Below the pieces are notes generated by a model that searched no databases, was not told where the DNA came from, and was given only the letters and a program-made list of their open reading frames with translations. From positions 1,014,001-1,078,000 of the forward strand of contig NZ_CP018914.1 of NCBI RefSeq assembly GCF_001951015.1: DNA of 64,000 nt. Direction: 5' to 3'. Every line of letters begins with the position of its first letter. Positions within the stretch are counted from its first letter, which is position 1. The DNA comes from Rickettsia rickettsii. Lineage in GTDB: Bacteria > Pseudomonadota > Alphaproteobacteria > Rickettsiales > Rickettsiaceae. Below are positions 9,210 through 21,077 of this stretch, one piece after another. The translations under genes were made by a program, and so were the position numbers.

Positions 9210-9680
9210 ATGACATTAGAACTAGGAAAAAAACTTCCCGATTTATCTTTACACATAGGTCAAGATAACGTAATTAAACTATCGGATTTAAAAGGAAAAT
9301 TCGTAATATTATATTTTTACCCGAAAGACGATACACCTGGATGTACTATTGAAGCACAAGATTTTAACAAGCTAAAACCGGAATTCGATAAACTTAATAC
9401 GGTAATTATCGGAGTATCCAAAGATAAGCTTGACTCTCATGATAAATTTAAAGAAAAATATAGTTTAGGATTTGATTTAGCCTCTGATGCAAATTCAAAT
9501 TTATGCGAACAATTAGGGGTATGGATAGAAAAATCAATGTTCGGTAAAAAATATATGGGTATTGATAGAGCTACGTTTTTACTTGATAAGGAAGGCATAG
9601 TTAAGCATATTTGGCGGTCGGTAAATGCTAAAAATCACGCTCAAGAAGTACTTGAGAAATTACGGACTATGCTTTCTTAA
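9210..9680 (+). CDS. bcp: Peroxiredoxin of the Bcp/PrxQ family
   Basis: A thiol peroxidase that reduces hydrogen peroxide and organic hydroperoxides in the cytoplasm. The 156 residues carry the peroxidatic motif DTPGCTIEAQDF with Cys45, and a distal Arg (near ATFLLDKEG and IWRSV). The resolving Cys that many PrxQ proteins have five residues after the peroxidatic Cys is Gln here, so the protein probably uses an external thiol or behaves as a 1-Cys enzyme. The start follows a GAGGG sequence. It is transcribed alone on the plus strand. Confidence 0.93.
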   Translation: MTLELGKKLPDLSLHIGQDNVIKLSDLKGKFVILYFYPKDDTPGCTIEAQDFNKLKPEFDKLNTVIIGVSKDKLDSHDKFKEKYSLGFDLASDANSNLCEQLGVWIEKSMFGKKYMGIDRATFLLDKEGIVKHIWRSVNAKNHAQEVLEKLRTMLS

Positions 9681-9706
9681 AATGTCATACCGTGGCTCAT
9701 TTTTTT

Positions 9707-9796
9707 GTCATTGCGAGGAAATTGCATAGCAATTGACGAAGCAATCTCAGGATATTGGACGAGATTGCCACGCAGCCTACGGCTGCTCGCAATGAC
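9707..9796. repeat. Dispersed palindromic repeat (CATTGCGAGG family)
   Basis: Starts GTCATTGCGAGGAAATTGC and ends CGGCTGCTCGCAATGAC. It lies between the convergent bcp and lpxL genes, three bases from the lpxL stop codon, and could work as a two-way terminator. Confidence 0.85.
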
Positions 9797-9799
9797 GTT

Positions 9800-10672
9800 T
9801 CATTGCTTCCATCTATTGTGAAACCAAAACCATTGAGCAGGATTTTGCTTAACCCATTCTCCTAGCATTTGATTAATATTAAGCATAATATTATAGCAAT
9901 CGGCTTTATTATCGCCGGTTTGCTCCAACTTTAATTGCGGATGAACTATTACTTTAAAATAACTGCCTTTAGTTCTAATGATTTGGCAAGGTATAATTGG
10001 ATATTTATACTGCAAAGCAATTTTAGCTATGGCGCTTGCAGTCATAGCAGGATGCCCTAAAAAAGGCACTTCAATTCCATCGTTCATTTTTTGATCAACA
10101 AGCATAACAATAGCTTCACTCTCCTTGATAGCCCTGACTAAAGCTCTGCTACCTTCAGGACCTTTCGGTATAAGTCTTAATTTATCACCGGCACGACTTT
10201 CATTAACCAACTTGTTAACATATGGGTTATTTGCTTTACGATAAATTACGGCAACTTTCGGATAAAATTTATGAAGAATCTTAATACTAATATCCCAATT
10301 GGCAAAGTGACCGCTAAATAATAAAAAAGGTTGTCCTTCAAGTTTTTTAATATTTTCTATGCCGATTATTGCGATTCTACGCTCTAACTCGGCTTCATCC
10401 ATCTTGCTAACATATGTAAATTCACCGATAAACCTACCAAAATTATCCCAAGTTTGATCTATGATTTTTTCAACATCACACATATAACCGAATACTACTT
10501 TAATATTTCGTCTAGCAATTTTATTAACAGCAAATAATATACCGACTTTTCTTGCTATAAAACTACAAATATCCGCCGCTTTATCTACACCGAATATTCC
10601 TATTACTTTCAGAAATATAACAACGATAAAATACTCAATTAAATATCTAAGCTTTTTTAAAAATTTTTTCAT
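9800..10672 (-). CDS. lpxL: Lipid A biosynthesis acyltransferase (LpxL/HtrB family)
   Basis: Adds a secondary acyl chain to the Kdo2-lipid A precursor at the inner face of the cytoplasmic membrane. The 290 residues include an N-terminal hydrophobic anchor (residues 12-28), the catalytic HX4D motif in FSGHFANWD (His122, Asp127), and the downstream substrate motif around [14 protein letters not shown]. The C-terminal block [12 protein letters not shown] is typical of the family. It overlaps lpxK by 26 bases, so the two are translated from one operon. LpxL and LpxM types are hard to separate by eye. Confidence 0.92.
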   Translation of the reverse strand: MKKFLKKLRYLIEYFIVVIFLKVIGIFGVDKAADICSFIARKVGILFAVNKIARRNIKVVFGYMCDVEKIIDQTWDNFGRFIGEFTYVSKMDEAELERRIAIIGIENIKKLEGQPFLLFSGHFANWDISIKILHKFYPKVAVIYRKANNPYVNKLVNESRAGDKLRLIPKGPEGSRALVRAIKESEAIVMLVDQKMNDGIEVPFLGHPAMTASAIAKIALQYKYPIIPCQIIRTKGSYFKVIVHPQLKLEQTGDNKADCYNIMLNINQMLGEWVKQNPAQWFWFHNRWKQ

Positions 10673-11612
10673 TTAATAAATCAGGATGGTTTATAGATAA
10701 TTCTACATCTAGACAGACAATATTATTATTTAAATCATTAAACTTAACATGATCTTTTCTTGTAGTAACTAAGATAGCATTATGCTCTTTAGCTAATGAA
10801 TATAAATTTTCTAAATCTGCTTGTAAATAATTATAATGATCAGGAAAAATTTTGTAACCGGTTATATTTAATCCGTAATTTTTTAAAGTCGCAAAGAAAC
10901 GCTCAGGATTACCGATACCGCTAAAAGCAAAATAATTTTTAGTTTTATCTATATTATTTGAAGGAACTATTTGAGCATTTATTAACTTATTGACATAAGG
11001 AGTTAAAATCTGCGGTATTTTATCTTGGTGGCTACTGACTAAAAAAATTAAATCAGCTGCATCAAGGGCTTTATTTGGATATTGTCTTAAAGGACCGGCA
11101 GGAATTAGAAAACCGTTGCCGAAAAGCCTTTGGCTATCTACTGAGACTATAGTAAAGTCTTTATGAAAATAAGGATTTTGTAGGAAATCATCAACTATTA
11201 TTATATCAGGTTTAAGTTCGTTAATTAACGGCACAATCTCTTTAATATTTTTAGTAGCAATAACTGCTCCGTACTTTGCAAGTATTACCCCCTCATCTCC
11301 TACCTCTAATGCTGTATGTCCTTGATGTATGGTAGTTGCACTTTTAAGGTTACTACCATAAGCCTTAGTTACTATTACAAAACTTACATTTCTAGCTTTT
11401 AGTAATTTGGCTAGATACATTACTATCTGCGTCTTACCCGTACCTCCTACGCTACAATTACCGACACAAATAACTTTAGCAGGCAACATAATAGGACGTG
11501 CTAAACTAGCTCGTAAATAGCCTAAAAATTGATATATCAAGCTTATAGGCAAAAGCAAATAAGCTATAATATTTCGCTTCTGCCAAAATTCAGGATATAA
11601 AAGTTTGATCAT
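10647..11612 (-). CDS. lpxK: Tetraacyldisaccharide 4'-kinase
   Basis: Phosphorylates the 4' position of the tetraacyldisaccharide precursor of lipid A, the step before Kdo addition. The 321-residue protein has an N-terminal membrane-associated segment and the Walker A loop [11 protein letters not shown] (Lys60). [12 protein letters not shown] corresponds to the conserved Walker B-side region of LpxK. It sits between the M23 peptidase gene (3-base gap) and lpxL (overlap), as part of an envelope operon. Confidence 0.95.
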   Translation of the reverse strand: MIKLLYPEFWQKRNIIAYLLLPISLIYQFLGYLRASLARPIMLPAKVICVGNCSVGGTGKTQIVMYLAKLLKARNVSFVIVTKAYGSNLKSATTIHQGHTALEVGDEGVILAKYGAVIATKNIKEIVPLINELKPDIIIVDDFLQNPYFHKDFTIVSVDSQRLFGNGFLIPAGPLRQYPNKALDAADLIFLVSSHQDKIPQILTPYVNKLINAQIVPSNNIDKTKNYFAFSGIGNPERFFATLKNYGLNITGYKIFPDHYNYLQADLENLYSLAKEHNAILVTTRKDHVKFNDLNNNIVCLDVELSINHPDLLNEKIFKKA

Positions 11613-11615
11613 AGT

Positions 11616-12470
11616 TTAACATTTATAGTAGTTAAAAATAAAGTCAAACGGATTGATTGCTTTATTATCTAACAGAATTTCAAAATGCAAATGTTCACCC
11701 GTTGCATTACCAGTGCTTCCTTGTATACCGATAAATTGACCACGCTTAATTTTATTTCCTTCCTTGACTGACATTTCTTTTAAATGAGCATATTTCGTAA
11801 CAAATTTGTGTCCATGTTTAATCTCAACAAAATTCCCGTAATCAGGTGCTCTAGCGGCTTTTATAACAATTCCGCTTGCTGCCGCATATATCGGTGCTGC
11901 TTTTTTAGCTTGTAAATCAATACCGCTATGGAAACATTTCTTTTTTCTTTTCTTTTTATGAGGACTTGTCCTAGTTCCGTAATGGCTAGTAATTTTCGGC
12001 TCATATTCCGGCATCATAAGTGGTATTGTACTAATTATTTTATCAAGCTTGGTTAATTCTGAGATATTATTCCTATGAGTTTGTTTTTTTGCAAAATAGC
12101 TAGCTTCCGGTTTAGAGAGAAACTTATATTTTGAATGTAGTTTTGTTACAACTGCTTTTATATTAGCTATTTTTATTTCGGCTGCTTTATTAAATTCTGC
12201 TGGGTTTTTATTATGTAATTTGTGTAAAAAAATCTTATTTTGTTTAGGGTTATTAATTATTAGACCTAAGTTTTTTGCATATATACATTTGCTATTTTTG
12301 TTTGTTAAATCATACTGTACTACTAAATCCGCATGGCTGATTTTATATTTTTGTTTTAATTGAGATGAAGTAGTAGCAAGTAACGTAGTATCACTAGATT
12401 TTTTAATACTGCTACAACCTTGAACAAGAAAAACTATAAACAGTAAAAAGATATATTTTTTAAAAGACAT
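11616..12470 (-). CDS. M23-family peptidase lipoprotein (LytM domain)
   Basis: A probable murein endopeptidase or activator of cell-wall hydrolases, anchored in an envelope membrane. Residues 1-19 form a lipoprotein signal ending in the lipobox VQGC (Cys19). The C-terminal third is a LytM/M23 domain with zinc ligands HSGID (His181, Asp185) and the EHLHFE box (His260 and His262), so the metal site appears complete and activity is plausible. The middle region (40-150) is Lys-rich without recognised repeats. Its ATG shares one base with the rlmJ stop codon. Confidence 0.88.
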   Translation of the reverse strand: MSFKKYIFLLFIVFLVQGCSSIKKSSDTTLLATTSSQLKQKYKISHADLVVQYDLTNKNSKCIYAKNLGLIINNPKQNKIFLHKLHNKNPAEFNKAAEIKIANIKAVVTKLHSKYKFLSKPEASYFAKKQTHRNNISELTKLDKIISTIPLMMPEYEPKITSHYGTRTSPHKKKRKKKCFHSGIDLQAKKAAPIYAAASGIVIKAARAPDYGNFVEIKHGHKFVTKYAHLKEMSVKEGNKIKRGQFIGIQGSTGNATGEHLHFEILLDNKAINPFDFIFNYYKC

Positions 12471-13258
12471 TAAAGATAAATGTATGTAAATTTCAAATTA
12501 AGAGTGCCACTTAAATATTCTGTTAATTGCTCTAATTCTCCTCTAATATTTGGAGGGTTAATTAACATTAACCCACACTTTACCATATTTTTATCACTAT
12601 TTAAAAGCTCATATTCAATAATCATAGTTTCTTTAAATCCGATATTTTTGTAATTATGGTAAAAATCACGGACTAAAGATAAATCTTTTATAGGATACCA
12701 AATTAAGACAGTATTATTAAGAACTCGTAGCTTAATTTTTTTAAGTGCTTCAAGTAATTTTTGAAACTCATTTTTTACTTCAAAAGGCGGATCAAGAAAA
12801 ATTAATCCTCTATTCTCTTTAAATGGTAGCAAAGCTTTGATAGCATTATAAGCATCTATATTATGCGTATCATTTGGTAATAATTTTTTTAAACTTAAAT
12901 AATCGCTTGGATGAAGTTCGCAGGCAATTAAGCGATCATTTGGTCTTAATAATTGCTTAATTATAAAAGGTGAACCTGGGTAGTGACTTTTGCCTGCTAT
13001 ATTTATTATATTTAAAAAAGTTTGTAAGAGCTGAGGAATAGGATCGGTAGCTTGCAGTAATTTATTAATTCCCGTATCGCTTTCTAGAGTTTTAGACGCC
13101 GCCTCCGAGTTTAAATCGTAAAGACCTGGCCCAGTAAAAGCATCTAAAACCACAAAAGGTTTTTCTTTTTTCTTGAGCTGTTCTAAAATACTAATTAGGA
13201 CTAAATGTTTGACTATATCGGCAAAATTGCCTGCATGATAAATATGACGATAGTTCAT
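12470..13258 (-). CDS. rlmJ: 23S rRNA (adenine-N6)-methyltransferase RlmJ
   Basis: RlmJ methylates A2030 of 23S rRNA in E. coli. The 262-residue protein opens with MNYRHIYHAGNFADIVKHLV, a signature of this family, has the SAM-binding VVLDAFTGPGLYDL near residue 40, and the catalytic LDPPFE box (DPPF type) near residue 156. It is slightly shorter than the E. coli enzyme. It is the first gene of the rlmJ-M23-lpxK-lpxL series. Confidence 0.92.
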   Translation of the reverse strand: MNYRHIYHAGNFADIVKHLVLISILEQLKKKEKPFVVLDAFTGPGLYDLNSEAASKTLESDTGINKLLQATDPIPQLLQTFLNIINIAGKSHYPGSPFIIKQLLRPNDRLIACELHPSDYLSLKKLLPNDTHNIDAYNAIKALLPFKENRGLIFLDPPFEVKNEFQKLLEALKKIKLRVLNNTVLIWYPIKDLSLVRDFYHNYKNIGFKETMIIEYELLNSDKNMVKCGLMLINPPNIRGELEQLTEYLSGTLNLKFTYIYL

Positions 13259-13305
13259 TTTAAATTAATCATAAATTTCACTTCTATGACCAACTCGCAC
13301 GCATG

Positions 13306-13345
13306 GCTCTATGTCATTCCCGCTTTCGCAGGAATGACATAGAGC
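13306..13345. repeat. Short perfect palindrome (GTCATTCCCGC family)
   Basis: GCTCTATGTCATTCCCGC and its near-perfect inverted copy GCAGGAATGACATAGAGC are separated by only a few bases. It is the minimal hairpin form of the repeat at 7630. Confidence 0.8.
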
Positions 13346-13352
13346 ATATACT

Positions 13353-13545
13353 TTATAAACCATATTTCTTTTTTAAGAATTCCGTTGCTTCTGTTGAAGT
13401 AAGTAATTTATCACTTTTATTATTGCTTCTTGCTAAAGCAGTTTCTGCATCTGCTCTATCTTCTTTTAGTTCACGTAAATAATTTTTAATGGCTTCTCGT
13501 ATTAGTAGATTTAGGCATCTCGTCTAATTTAGCTACAGTAATTAT
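13353..13545 (-). pseudogene. Remnant of a ribbon-helix-helix antitoxin
   Basis: The minus strand reads AKLDEMPKSTN, then in another frame REAIKNYLRELKEDRADAET and a tail ending ATEFLKKKYGL. This is the pattern of small RHH (RelB/ParD-like) antitoxins: a strand-helix N-terminus followed by a helix ending in an ELKED-type motif. A frameshift or small deletion separates the halves and no start is clear. No intact toxin is next to it; a RhuM remnant lies directly upstream. Confidence 0.6.
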
Positions 13546-13549
13546 ATAT

Positions 13550-13885
13550 TATATCATAGTATAATTTACTGTGCAATCTTTCGTAAAAGCAGTGTAGATT
13601 AATACTATAACCTTTAATTAGACATTCTTTAAGTAAGTTAGTAGCCCATTTTCTGAAAGCGATCCCTCTATTAGAATTTACCCTATATCCTACTGATATT
13701 ATCATATCTAAATTATAGTATTCTACTTGGTATGTTTTACCATCAGCGGCAGTATGTACAAAATTTGCACATACTATATAGTTTTCTTTCTTTTAGAATT
13801 TTATTAATATGTTTTGTAATAACTGTTCTATCTTTGTCAAAAAGTTTAGCATTGCCTAGAAAAAGTTGTTTTATAGTGTAGTTTA
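13550..13885 (-). pseudogene. Remnant of a RhuM-family gene
   Basis: Reading the minus strand across frameshifts gives KLFDKDRTVITKHINKIL, then TAADGKTYQVEYYNLDMIIS, SVGYRVNSNRGIAFRKWATN and LLKECLIKGYSINLHCFYER. This order (HTH, TAADGKTY, NLDMIISVGYRVNS, RKWAT) is diagnostic of the RhuM/virulence-protein family found near mobile and toxin-antitoxin loci. Only about a third of a normal gene remains. A palindrome at 13892 abuts its upstream edge. Confidence 0.7.
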
Positions 13886-13891
13886 GCTTTC

Positions 13892-13926
13892 CGATGTCAT
13901 TTTCGCGAAAGCGGGAATGACATCGA
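13892..13926. repeat. Short palindrome (GTCATTCCCGC family)
   Basis: CGATGTCATTTTCGC pairs with GCGGGAATGACATCG over a short loop. It abuts the truncated end of the RhuM remnant. About 45 bases of the same junction reappear at 17505-17547. Confidence 0.75.
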
Positions 13927-13965
13927 GTTTTTTATTTACTATCATTTAGTTAGCAATGCCTTGCT

Positions 13966-16050
<2,085 letters not shown>

Positions 16051-16066
16051 TTATTTTAATTTACAA

Positions 16067-16275
16067 TCAAATCCAATTCCTAAAATTTTTATTTTCTTCA
16101 AAATCGCTAATTGCTCGTTTTAGTCTTTCAGCATTTTTAGGACTTTTTAACCAGTATAGTTTCCTCCATAGCATTATGATCTTCAAGCGACATAATAACC
16201 CACCGGTTTTTGTTTTTGTCTAGTTACAATCACTTAAGTGTGATCTGCACAAACTTTTTTCATAACATAACCTAC
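16067..16275 (-). pseudogene. Remnant of a Phd/YefM-type antitoxin
   Basis: Reading across two frameshifts gives VIVTRQKQKPV, VIMSLEDHNAMEETI and YWLKSPKNAERLKRAISDFE before the stop at 16067. The series IVTRQ...PVVIMSLEDYN.MEET.YLL.S..NA.RL is the classic Phd/YefM antitoxin signature. A premature TAA also occurs upstream (after KKVCADHT). No toxin partner remains between ligA and tgt. Confidence 0.75.
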
Positions 16276-16321
16276 TTAAGTACGTTTACATGTAATAAGG
16301 CATGTTTTATAACTAGTCACT

Positions 16322-17407
16322 TTAAGAATCAAAATCAAAATCTTTACCTAGTTTAATATATGCTCTAATACGGCTCATGAGATTTTGGAAATATGTTAAA
16401 TTATGCCATGTCATTAGCATAGAGCCAAGTATTTCACCGATTCTAACTAAATGATGTAGATAAGCTTTACTATAGTTTCTACAAGCAGGACATAGGCAAT
16501 CATGTTCTAGCGGCTTGTTATCATCGGCATATTTGCTATTGCGGATATTTACCGTACCGTATTTCGTAAAAGCCTGACCGTTGCGACCTGAGCGTGTCGG
16601 GATTACGCAGTCAAACATATCGATACCCCTGCTAACCGCACCTATAATATCAGCAGGCTTACCGACTCCCATTAAATAACGCGGCTTATTTTGCGGCAGA
16701 AAATCAGGAGCATAATCAAGTACTTTAAACATAAGCTCCTGCCCCTCACCTACTGCAAGTCCACCTATAGCATAACCGTCAAAATCAAGTTCTACTAGAT
16801 CCTTAGCCGATTGCTCACGTAATTCTTCGTAAACGCTACCTTGAATAATACCGAATTGTGCATAGCCTTCCCGCTTAACAAAAGTATTACGTGATCTATT
16901 CGCCCATCTAGTCGTAAGCTGCATAGAAGTTTTAGCTTCTTCAAAGGTTGCAGGGTAAGGCGTACATTCATCAAAAGCCATAGTGATTGTGCTACCGAGC
17001 AGATATTGTATTTCGGTAGAACGCTCAGGAGTTAACATATATTTATCGCCGTTAATATGAGAGCTGAAACTTACTCCCTCTTCGGTGATCTTGCATAACT
17101 TCGATAGCGACATTACCTGAAAACCGCCAGAATCGGTTAATATCGGCTTATCCCAATTCATGAATTTATGTAAGCCACCAAGCTGTACTATACGTTCGGC
17201 AGTCGGCTGAAGCATTAAGTGGTAAGTATTGCCAAGCAATATATCCGCCCCCGTTTCTGCTACCGATTCAGGTAGCATTGCCTTAACCGTTCCTCTAGTT
17301 CCAACTGGCATAAAAGCGGGTGTACGCATCTCACCGTGTGCGGTTACGATAATACCGCTTCTAGCTTTTTTATGCTGATGATGAATATTAAAAGAAAATT
17401 TTGACAC
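16322..17407 (-). CDS. tgt: Queuine tRNA-ribosyltransferase
   Basis: Exchanges guanine-34 for a queuosine precursor in tRNAs with GUN anticodons. The 361-residue enzyme has the catalytic region [11 protein letters not shown] near residue 92, the substrate loop GGLAVGEG near 217, [15 protein letters not shown] near 264 (nucleophile Asp), and a zinc site [17 protein letters not shown] near 309-325. It is transcribed alone. Confidence 0.97.
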   Translation of the reverse strand: MSKFSFNIHHQHKKARSGIIVTAHGEMRTPAFMPVGTRGTVKAMLPESVAETGADILLGNTYHLMLQPTAERIVQLGGLHKFMNWDKPILTDSGGFQVMSLSKLCKITEEGVSFSSHINGDKYMLTPERSTEIQYLLGSTITMAFDECTPYPATFEEAKTSMQLTTRWANRSRNTFVKREGYAQFGIIQGSVYEELREQSAKDLVELDFDGYAIGGLAVGEGQELMFKVLDYAPDFLPQNKPRYLMGVGKPADIIGAVSRGIDMFDCVIPTRSGRNGQAFTKYGTVNIRNSKYADDNKPLEHDCLCPACRNYSKAYLHHLVRIGEILGSMLMTWHNLTYFQNLMSRIRAYIKLGKDFDFDS

Positions 17408-17504
17408 TGATAATCACTTATTTTTAAAAGCAATATCTTAGCATACTATAGTTTATCCTGGAATATAAAAATTAAGATTAAAAGCAGATATCACCTAAAA
17501 GCAG

Positions 17505-17547
17505 TTGTTTTATGCTGTAATTTAGCCTTCCGATGTCATTCCCGCGT
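17505..17547. repeat. Duplicated scrap of the RhuM/palindrome junction
   Basis: AGTTGTTTTATGCTGTAATT followed by TAGCCTTCCGATGTCATTCC closely matches the sequence at 13864-13905, including the first arm of the palindrome. Everything beyond the arm is missing here. It is a fragment of a second copy. Confidence 0.55.
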
Positions 17548-17679
17548 AATGATAATCTTTTCAACTCTAAATAATTATAGTCATTGACTTATTTTAATTA
17601 CTTTATAGATTACTTTTCTTAAAAATGATAATTAAACTCTGTCATTCATAATATAATTTAATTTATAAGAGTTAAAATA

Positions 17680-17945
17680 TGGAAAATAAAGAAGAAGAAA
17701 CTTTAACCTTTGAGTGAATAATAGATGAAGAGGAGGAAAAGCGTTTAAAAGCTCACAATGCAAGGAAAGAGCTTAAGTTAATATTAATAACATTTGCTAT
17801 TATTCTCACTAGTTTTTTAACTTTTTGTTATTTCTTTTTTAAATATATAGAAGAAAAAGCAGCAGGGTATAAATGACAGCAAGAACAAGAAGCAAAAATA
17901 AATAATAACACAAAATGAAATTGTTTAAATACAATGTAACCAAAA
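17680..17945 (+). pseudogene. Remnant of a small membrane protein, broken only by TGA codons
   Basis: One frame starts ATGGAAAATAAAGAAGAAG and encodes an acidic N-terminus (IIDEEEEKRLKAHNARKELK), a hydrophobic helix (LILITFAIILTSFLTFCYFF) and a charged tail (KYIEEKAAGYK, then QQEQEAKINNNTK). It is interrupted by TGA near 17716, 17875 and 17916 and ends at a TAA near 17938. No other stop type and no frameshift interrupts it. Each TGA could be a former TGG. I do not recognise the family. Confidence 0.5.
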
Positions 17946-18047
17946 ACTATTAATCTATTTAAAGTTAAAAAATTATTTGTTATTACAATTTTTACACTTT
18001 TGCTTTAATTGTAATCAACTATTATTAATATAAATAAAATAACTTTT

Positions 18048-18705
18048 ATGGAAGATATAAACTCTTGGAAAGAAAAGTTTGAAATTTGTGTTTACGCTAA
18101 AAAGCTAGTTGATAAACTCGAATATTTAAACACTAAAGTAAAAAATCCTGTTGATATAGAGGCAGTTAAAACAGGTATCTACTACGCTCGTAAATATCAT
18201 GGTGCACAAATGCGTCAGTCAGGTGATCCGTATTATTCGCACCCGATCGAAGTAGAGATTATGCTTGCAAAGTTTGTAGCAGACGAAGCGCCTAAGCTTT
18301 TTACTTCTAATATGATAAATGCTGCTCTACTTCCACTATACTATTGAGGATACAGAACTTACTGAAAAGCTGATCATCGAAATTTTTGGTAAAGTAAATA
18401 GCAAAACATGTAGAAGGTTTAACTAGAATTAAACCTCACGGACAAATCAGTGTCGAGGAAAGCTTAAACCTATTAATTAAGCAAAAAAGATAGGATACAG
18501 CACTTATAAAATTATTTGATCGTATTCATAATGTACAAACATTAGGAGCTAAATAACCTGAAAAAGCGAAGCAGATCATTGTGGAAACATTTAAGAAGTT
18601 TCTAGTTGTTGCTATACATTTAGAGTGTTATGAAATTGAAGAAAAGTTTAATGAAATTTGCTATAGGTTTTTATACAAAGATAAATATCATTATTCACTA
18701 TGAAT
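18048..18705 (+). pseudogene. Remnant of a SpoT hydrolase-domain (HD) gene
   Basis: The first 99 codons are open and carry the (p)ppGpp hydrolase N-terminus: GIYYARKYHGAQMRQSGDPY followed by YSHPIEVEIMLAKF. After a frameshift at about 18335 the reading continues HYTIEDTELTEKLIIEIFG, where the metal-binding HD pair has become HY, then EGLTRIKPHGQISVEESLNL, a TAG, DTALIKLFDRIHNVQTLGAK, a TAA, and a decayed end. Loss of the HD Asp as well as the frame makes it certainly non-functional as a hydrolase. Confidence 0.85.
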
Positions 18706-20047
18706 AACCTGCTTCTTTTTCCAACTTTTGAAAATGATTTAGACCAAACATACAAATTATAAGTAATGGAACCATCACAACAAACAAACCATATTGACCC
18801 AAATATTTTGTTAAATATATAATTCCAAGCGAAGTGATTATACACATTAAGGCTCTAGAAACAGCATATATAATACTACTGTAAAGCGTTTAAAAACCGG
18901 AGCCTAAAAAAGATTGAAACAGCAGGAACAGTATCAAATGAACATATTATCAAACCTATTTGAATTAAAAGAAGCCGGAAAGGTGTAGTTGTATTTTTTA
19001 AAAGGTATGGTGCAAATAGAATCAATATAAGAGTAAAGCTAATTTTACTCTAAGAATTTTTAAAGGATATATTTTATAACTTAGAAAACATATTTAAAGA
19101 CATACTAGCTAGGTGGAACATTGAAATAATAAAATTATGATGAACAACCTGAGCTGCACTATATCCAAATGCATTCTTTAAAACTTCACCACAAGTAATA
19201 TAAGTATAGTAGAAAATATGGGCCAAGCACAACCATTATGAAAAAATATATAGTTGTCTTCTTATTAGGTTTTTGGTAAAAAATCTCATCGTTTTTTAAT
19301 TCTTTTTTGTCAATATTTGCTTTTTCATATTTTCGTAAAAGTCTAGCACTTGCATCTACAAAATCAAGCGTTTCTCTAAGATGAGCTTTAGCGTAACCTC
19401 TCACAACTACAATAATTGCATCTATCCAAACGGCAAGACGCCAATTAAATCCTTGAGTAGTAACTAAAGATACTATAGCTAAAGCTACAGTTGTCCCAAT
19501 TACTGATGCTACGGCAATAAAAGAAACTACGGAATATTGTATAGGTGGTTTTGTAATTTCAGTTAAATAAAGTTCTGCTACTACTATTGCACCTACAGAA
19601 GCTATACCTTGAATTGCACGGCAAATTGTGATTAATACAGCAGCAAAATAACCTACTTGTTCATAAGTATAATTATACAGGATAAAGCCATTAAGGTAGA
19701 TAATAACAGTAGATTTTCTAATTTATATCTATCACCTATTCAACCAAAAACATATGCTCCTAGTGGTCTAAATATAAAGGTAGCACAAAAGGTAAAGGCA
19801 GAGAGAAGAGCAGCTGCACTCGCATCATATGTAGGAAAGAACAATGCATTGATACTGCTAAATGGACGTACAACATTAAATCACAATACTCAAGAAAAGT
19901 AGCTGTAGATAAAATTCCTGTGGCTGCTTTTTGGTCGCTTGTTAAACTTCTCTGTTCTTTTTCATAGCCTAGAATAAATTCTTTGCAAAAAATTAAATTG
20001 TAAAGAAATTTATACTGTTTTATATAAAAGTCAATAGAAAATTTCAC
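18690..20047 (-). pseudogene. Remnant of a ProP-like MFS transporter gene
   Basis: The upstream end reads EKEQRSLTSDQKAATGILST then ATFLEYCDLMLYVHLAV, then in another frame LFFPTYDASAAALLSAFTFC and FIFRPLGAYVFG followed by TGA where family members have Trp (FGWIGD). The middle reads DAIIVVVRGYAKAHLRETLD, and the tail a hydrophobic helix followed by LNHFQKLEKEAGYS. This is the ProP branch of the major facilitator superfamily, of which Rickettsia carry many copies. Several frameshifts and stops make it dead. A related intact transporter is at 57949. Confidence 0.8.
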
Positions 20048-20372
20048 TTTACACGATAAATAAGCAAAGGAAGTACAACTTAATATATTCCGTGAATTGA
20101 TAGAAAGAAGCTATAATATATTGCGATGTTTTTTATAGTTGTAATTATATAGATTTAACTGTATTCCCCAGCAAATAGTAACGTTAAAAGCAAGAAACAA
20201 GCTAACAATTAGTACTTTAAATTTACTTTATTTTTTAGCATGGATAGATATGTGATAAATAAACTAATTGAGAGAAAAAATAAATAATATACAGTAATAA
20301 TGGTTCATTTTTAGATTGAAAAGTAAAAATACTATACTATCATTGGTAGTTATAATTAAATATATTCAAAAT

Positions 20373-20899
20373 ATGCTTTTTCAATCACTAAATTTATACT
20401 CTATCTTAGTTGTAGGTCTTACAGCTACTTTTATCGTGTTTATGCGTCAATTATCTTATTACAAACAGCAAATTATTAATAAGGATTTAAAAATAATACC
20501 TGCATATTTTGATAAAAAAATGTTATATAAAATTCTTAATAATAACTGCGATAGATATTCTGCTCTTGAAATGATTAAATCATATTTTAAGTTGAAAACT
20601 GCAAGATAGTTATCATATGCAGAACTTGAAAATGATAAGCAATTAAGCGAATTATTTAGAGATTCTTTAAACTATTTTATGATTTTATATCAAAATCCGA
20701 TAAATCAGTTACAGTAAATAAAGTGTTTAGTATACAAGATGAACATAACAATACTCATAAATCATATGTGTTGTTAGAGAAAAATAAAATATCGGACAAA
20801 ACACATCAAATGCTTATATATGTCAAAGTACATTATATAATGACCAAAGACGATGAAGAAAGCTTAAACACTTTCATACACTTGGCTAAGATAATGTAG
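20373..20899 (+). pseudogene. Broken gene for a small membrane protein with a soluble tail
   Basis: The first 78 codons read MLFQSLNLYSILVVGLTATF then a basic segment (YYKQQIINKDLKIIPAYFDK). After a TAG at 20607 the same frame continues SYAELENDKQLSELFRDSLN, then a frameshift near 20680 leads into SDKSVTVNKVFSIQDEHNNT and ends HLAKIM at 20899. The N-terminal 55 residues resemble the protein at 30013-30189 (LSIIPYDLFHKHN against LKIIPAYFDKKM), so the two are paralogues. Function unknown. Confidence 0.6.
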
Positions 20900-21041
20900 A
20901 TTTCCCAAAAACAAAATCAGACACTCAAATAACAAATTTAAGAGTGAGCTTAACGAAGTCGTATAAGCGAACCTTACCAAATGCAGTATCAAGAGCTTAA
21001 TATTGAAACTATATTTTTAAGTAAGACAGAGTTATTTAAAG

Positions 21042-21067
21042 CTCGGTTTAGAGTTACCTAAACCGAG
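21042..21067. terminator. Perfect 10-bp hairpin
   Basis: CTCGGTTTAG (21042-21051) and CTAAACCGAG (21058-21067) with a six-base loop lie just after the stop of the minus-strand gene at 21078. A long T-run is lacking, so termination is likely but not certain. Confidence 0.6.
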
Positions 21068-21077
21068 AGATAAATTA

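Noticed and set aside
17680-17945. TGA decoded as tryptophan (altered genetic code)
   Set aside because: Intact genes in the window use TGG for Trp, and TGA serves as a genuine stop (for example in lpxL). Mutation pressure explains the pattern better.
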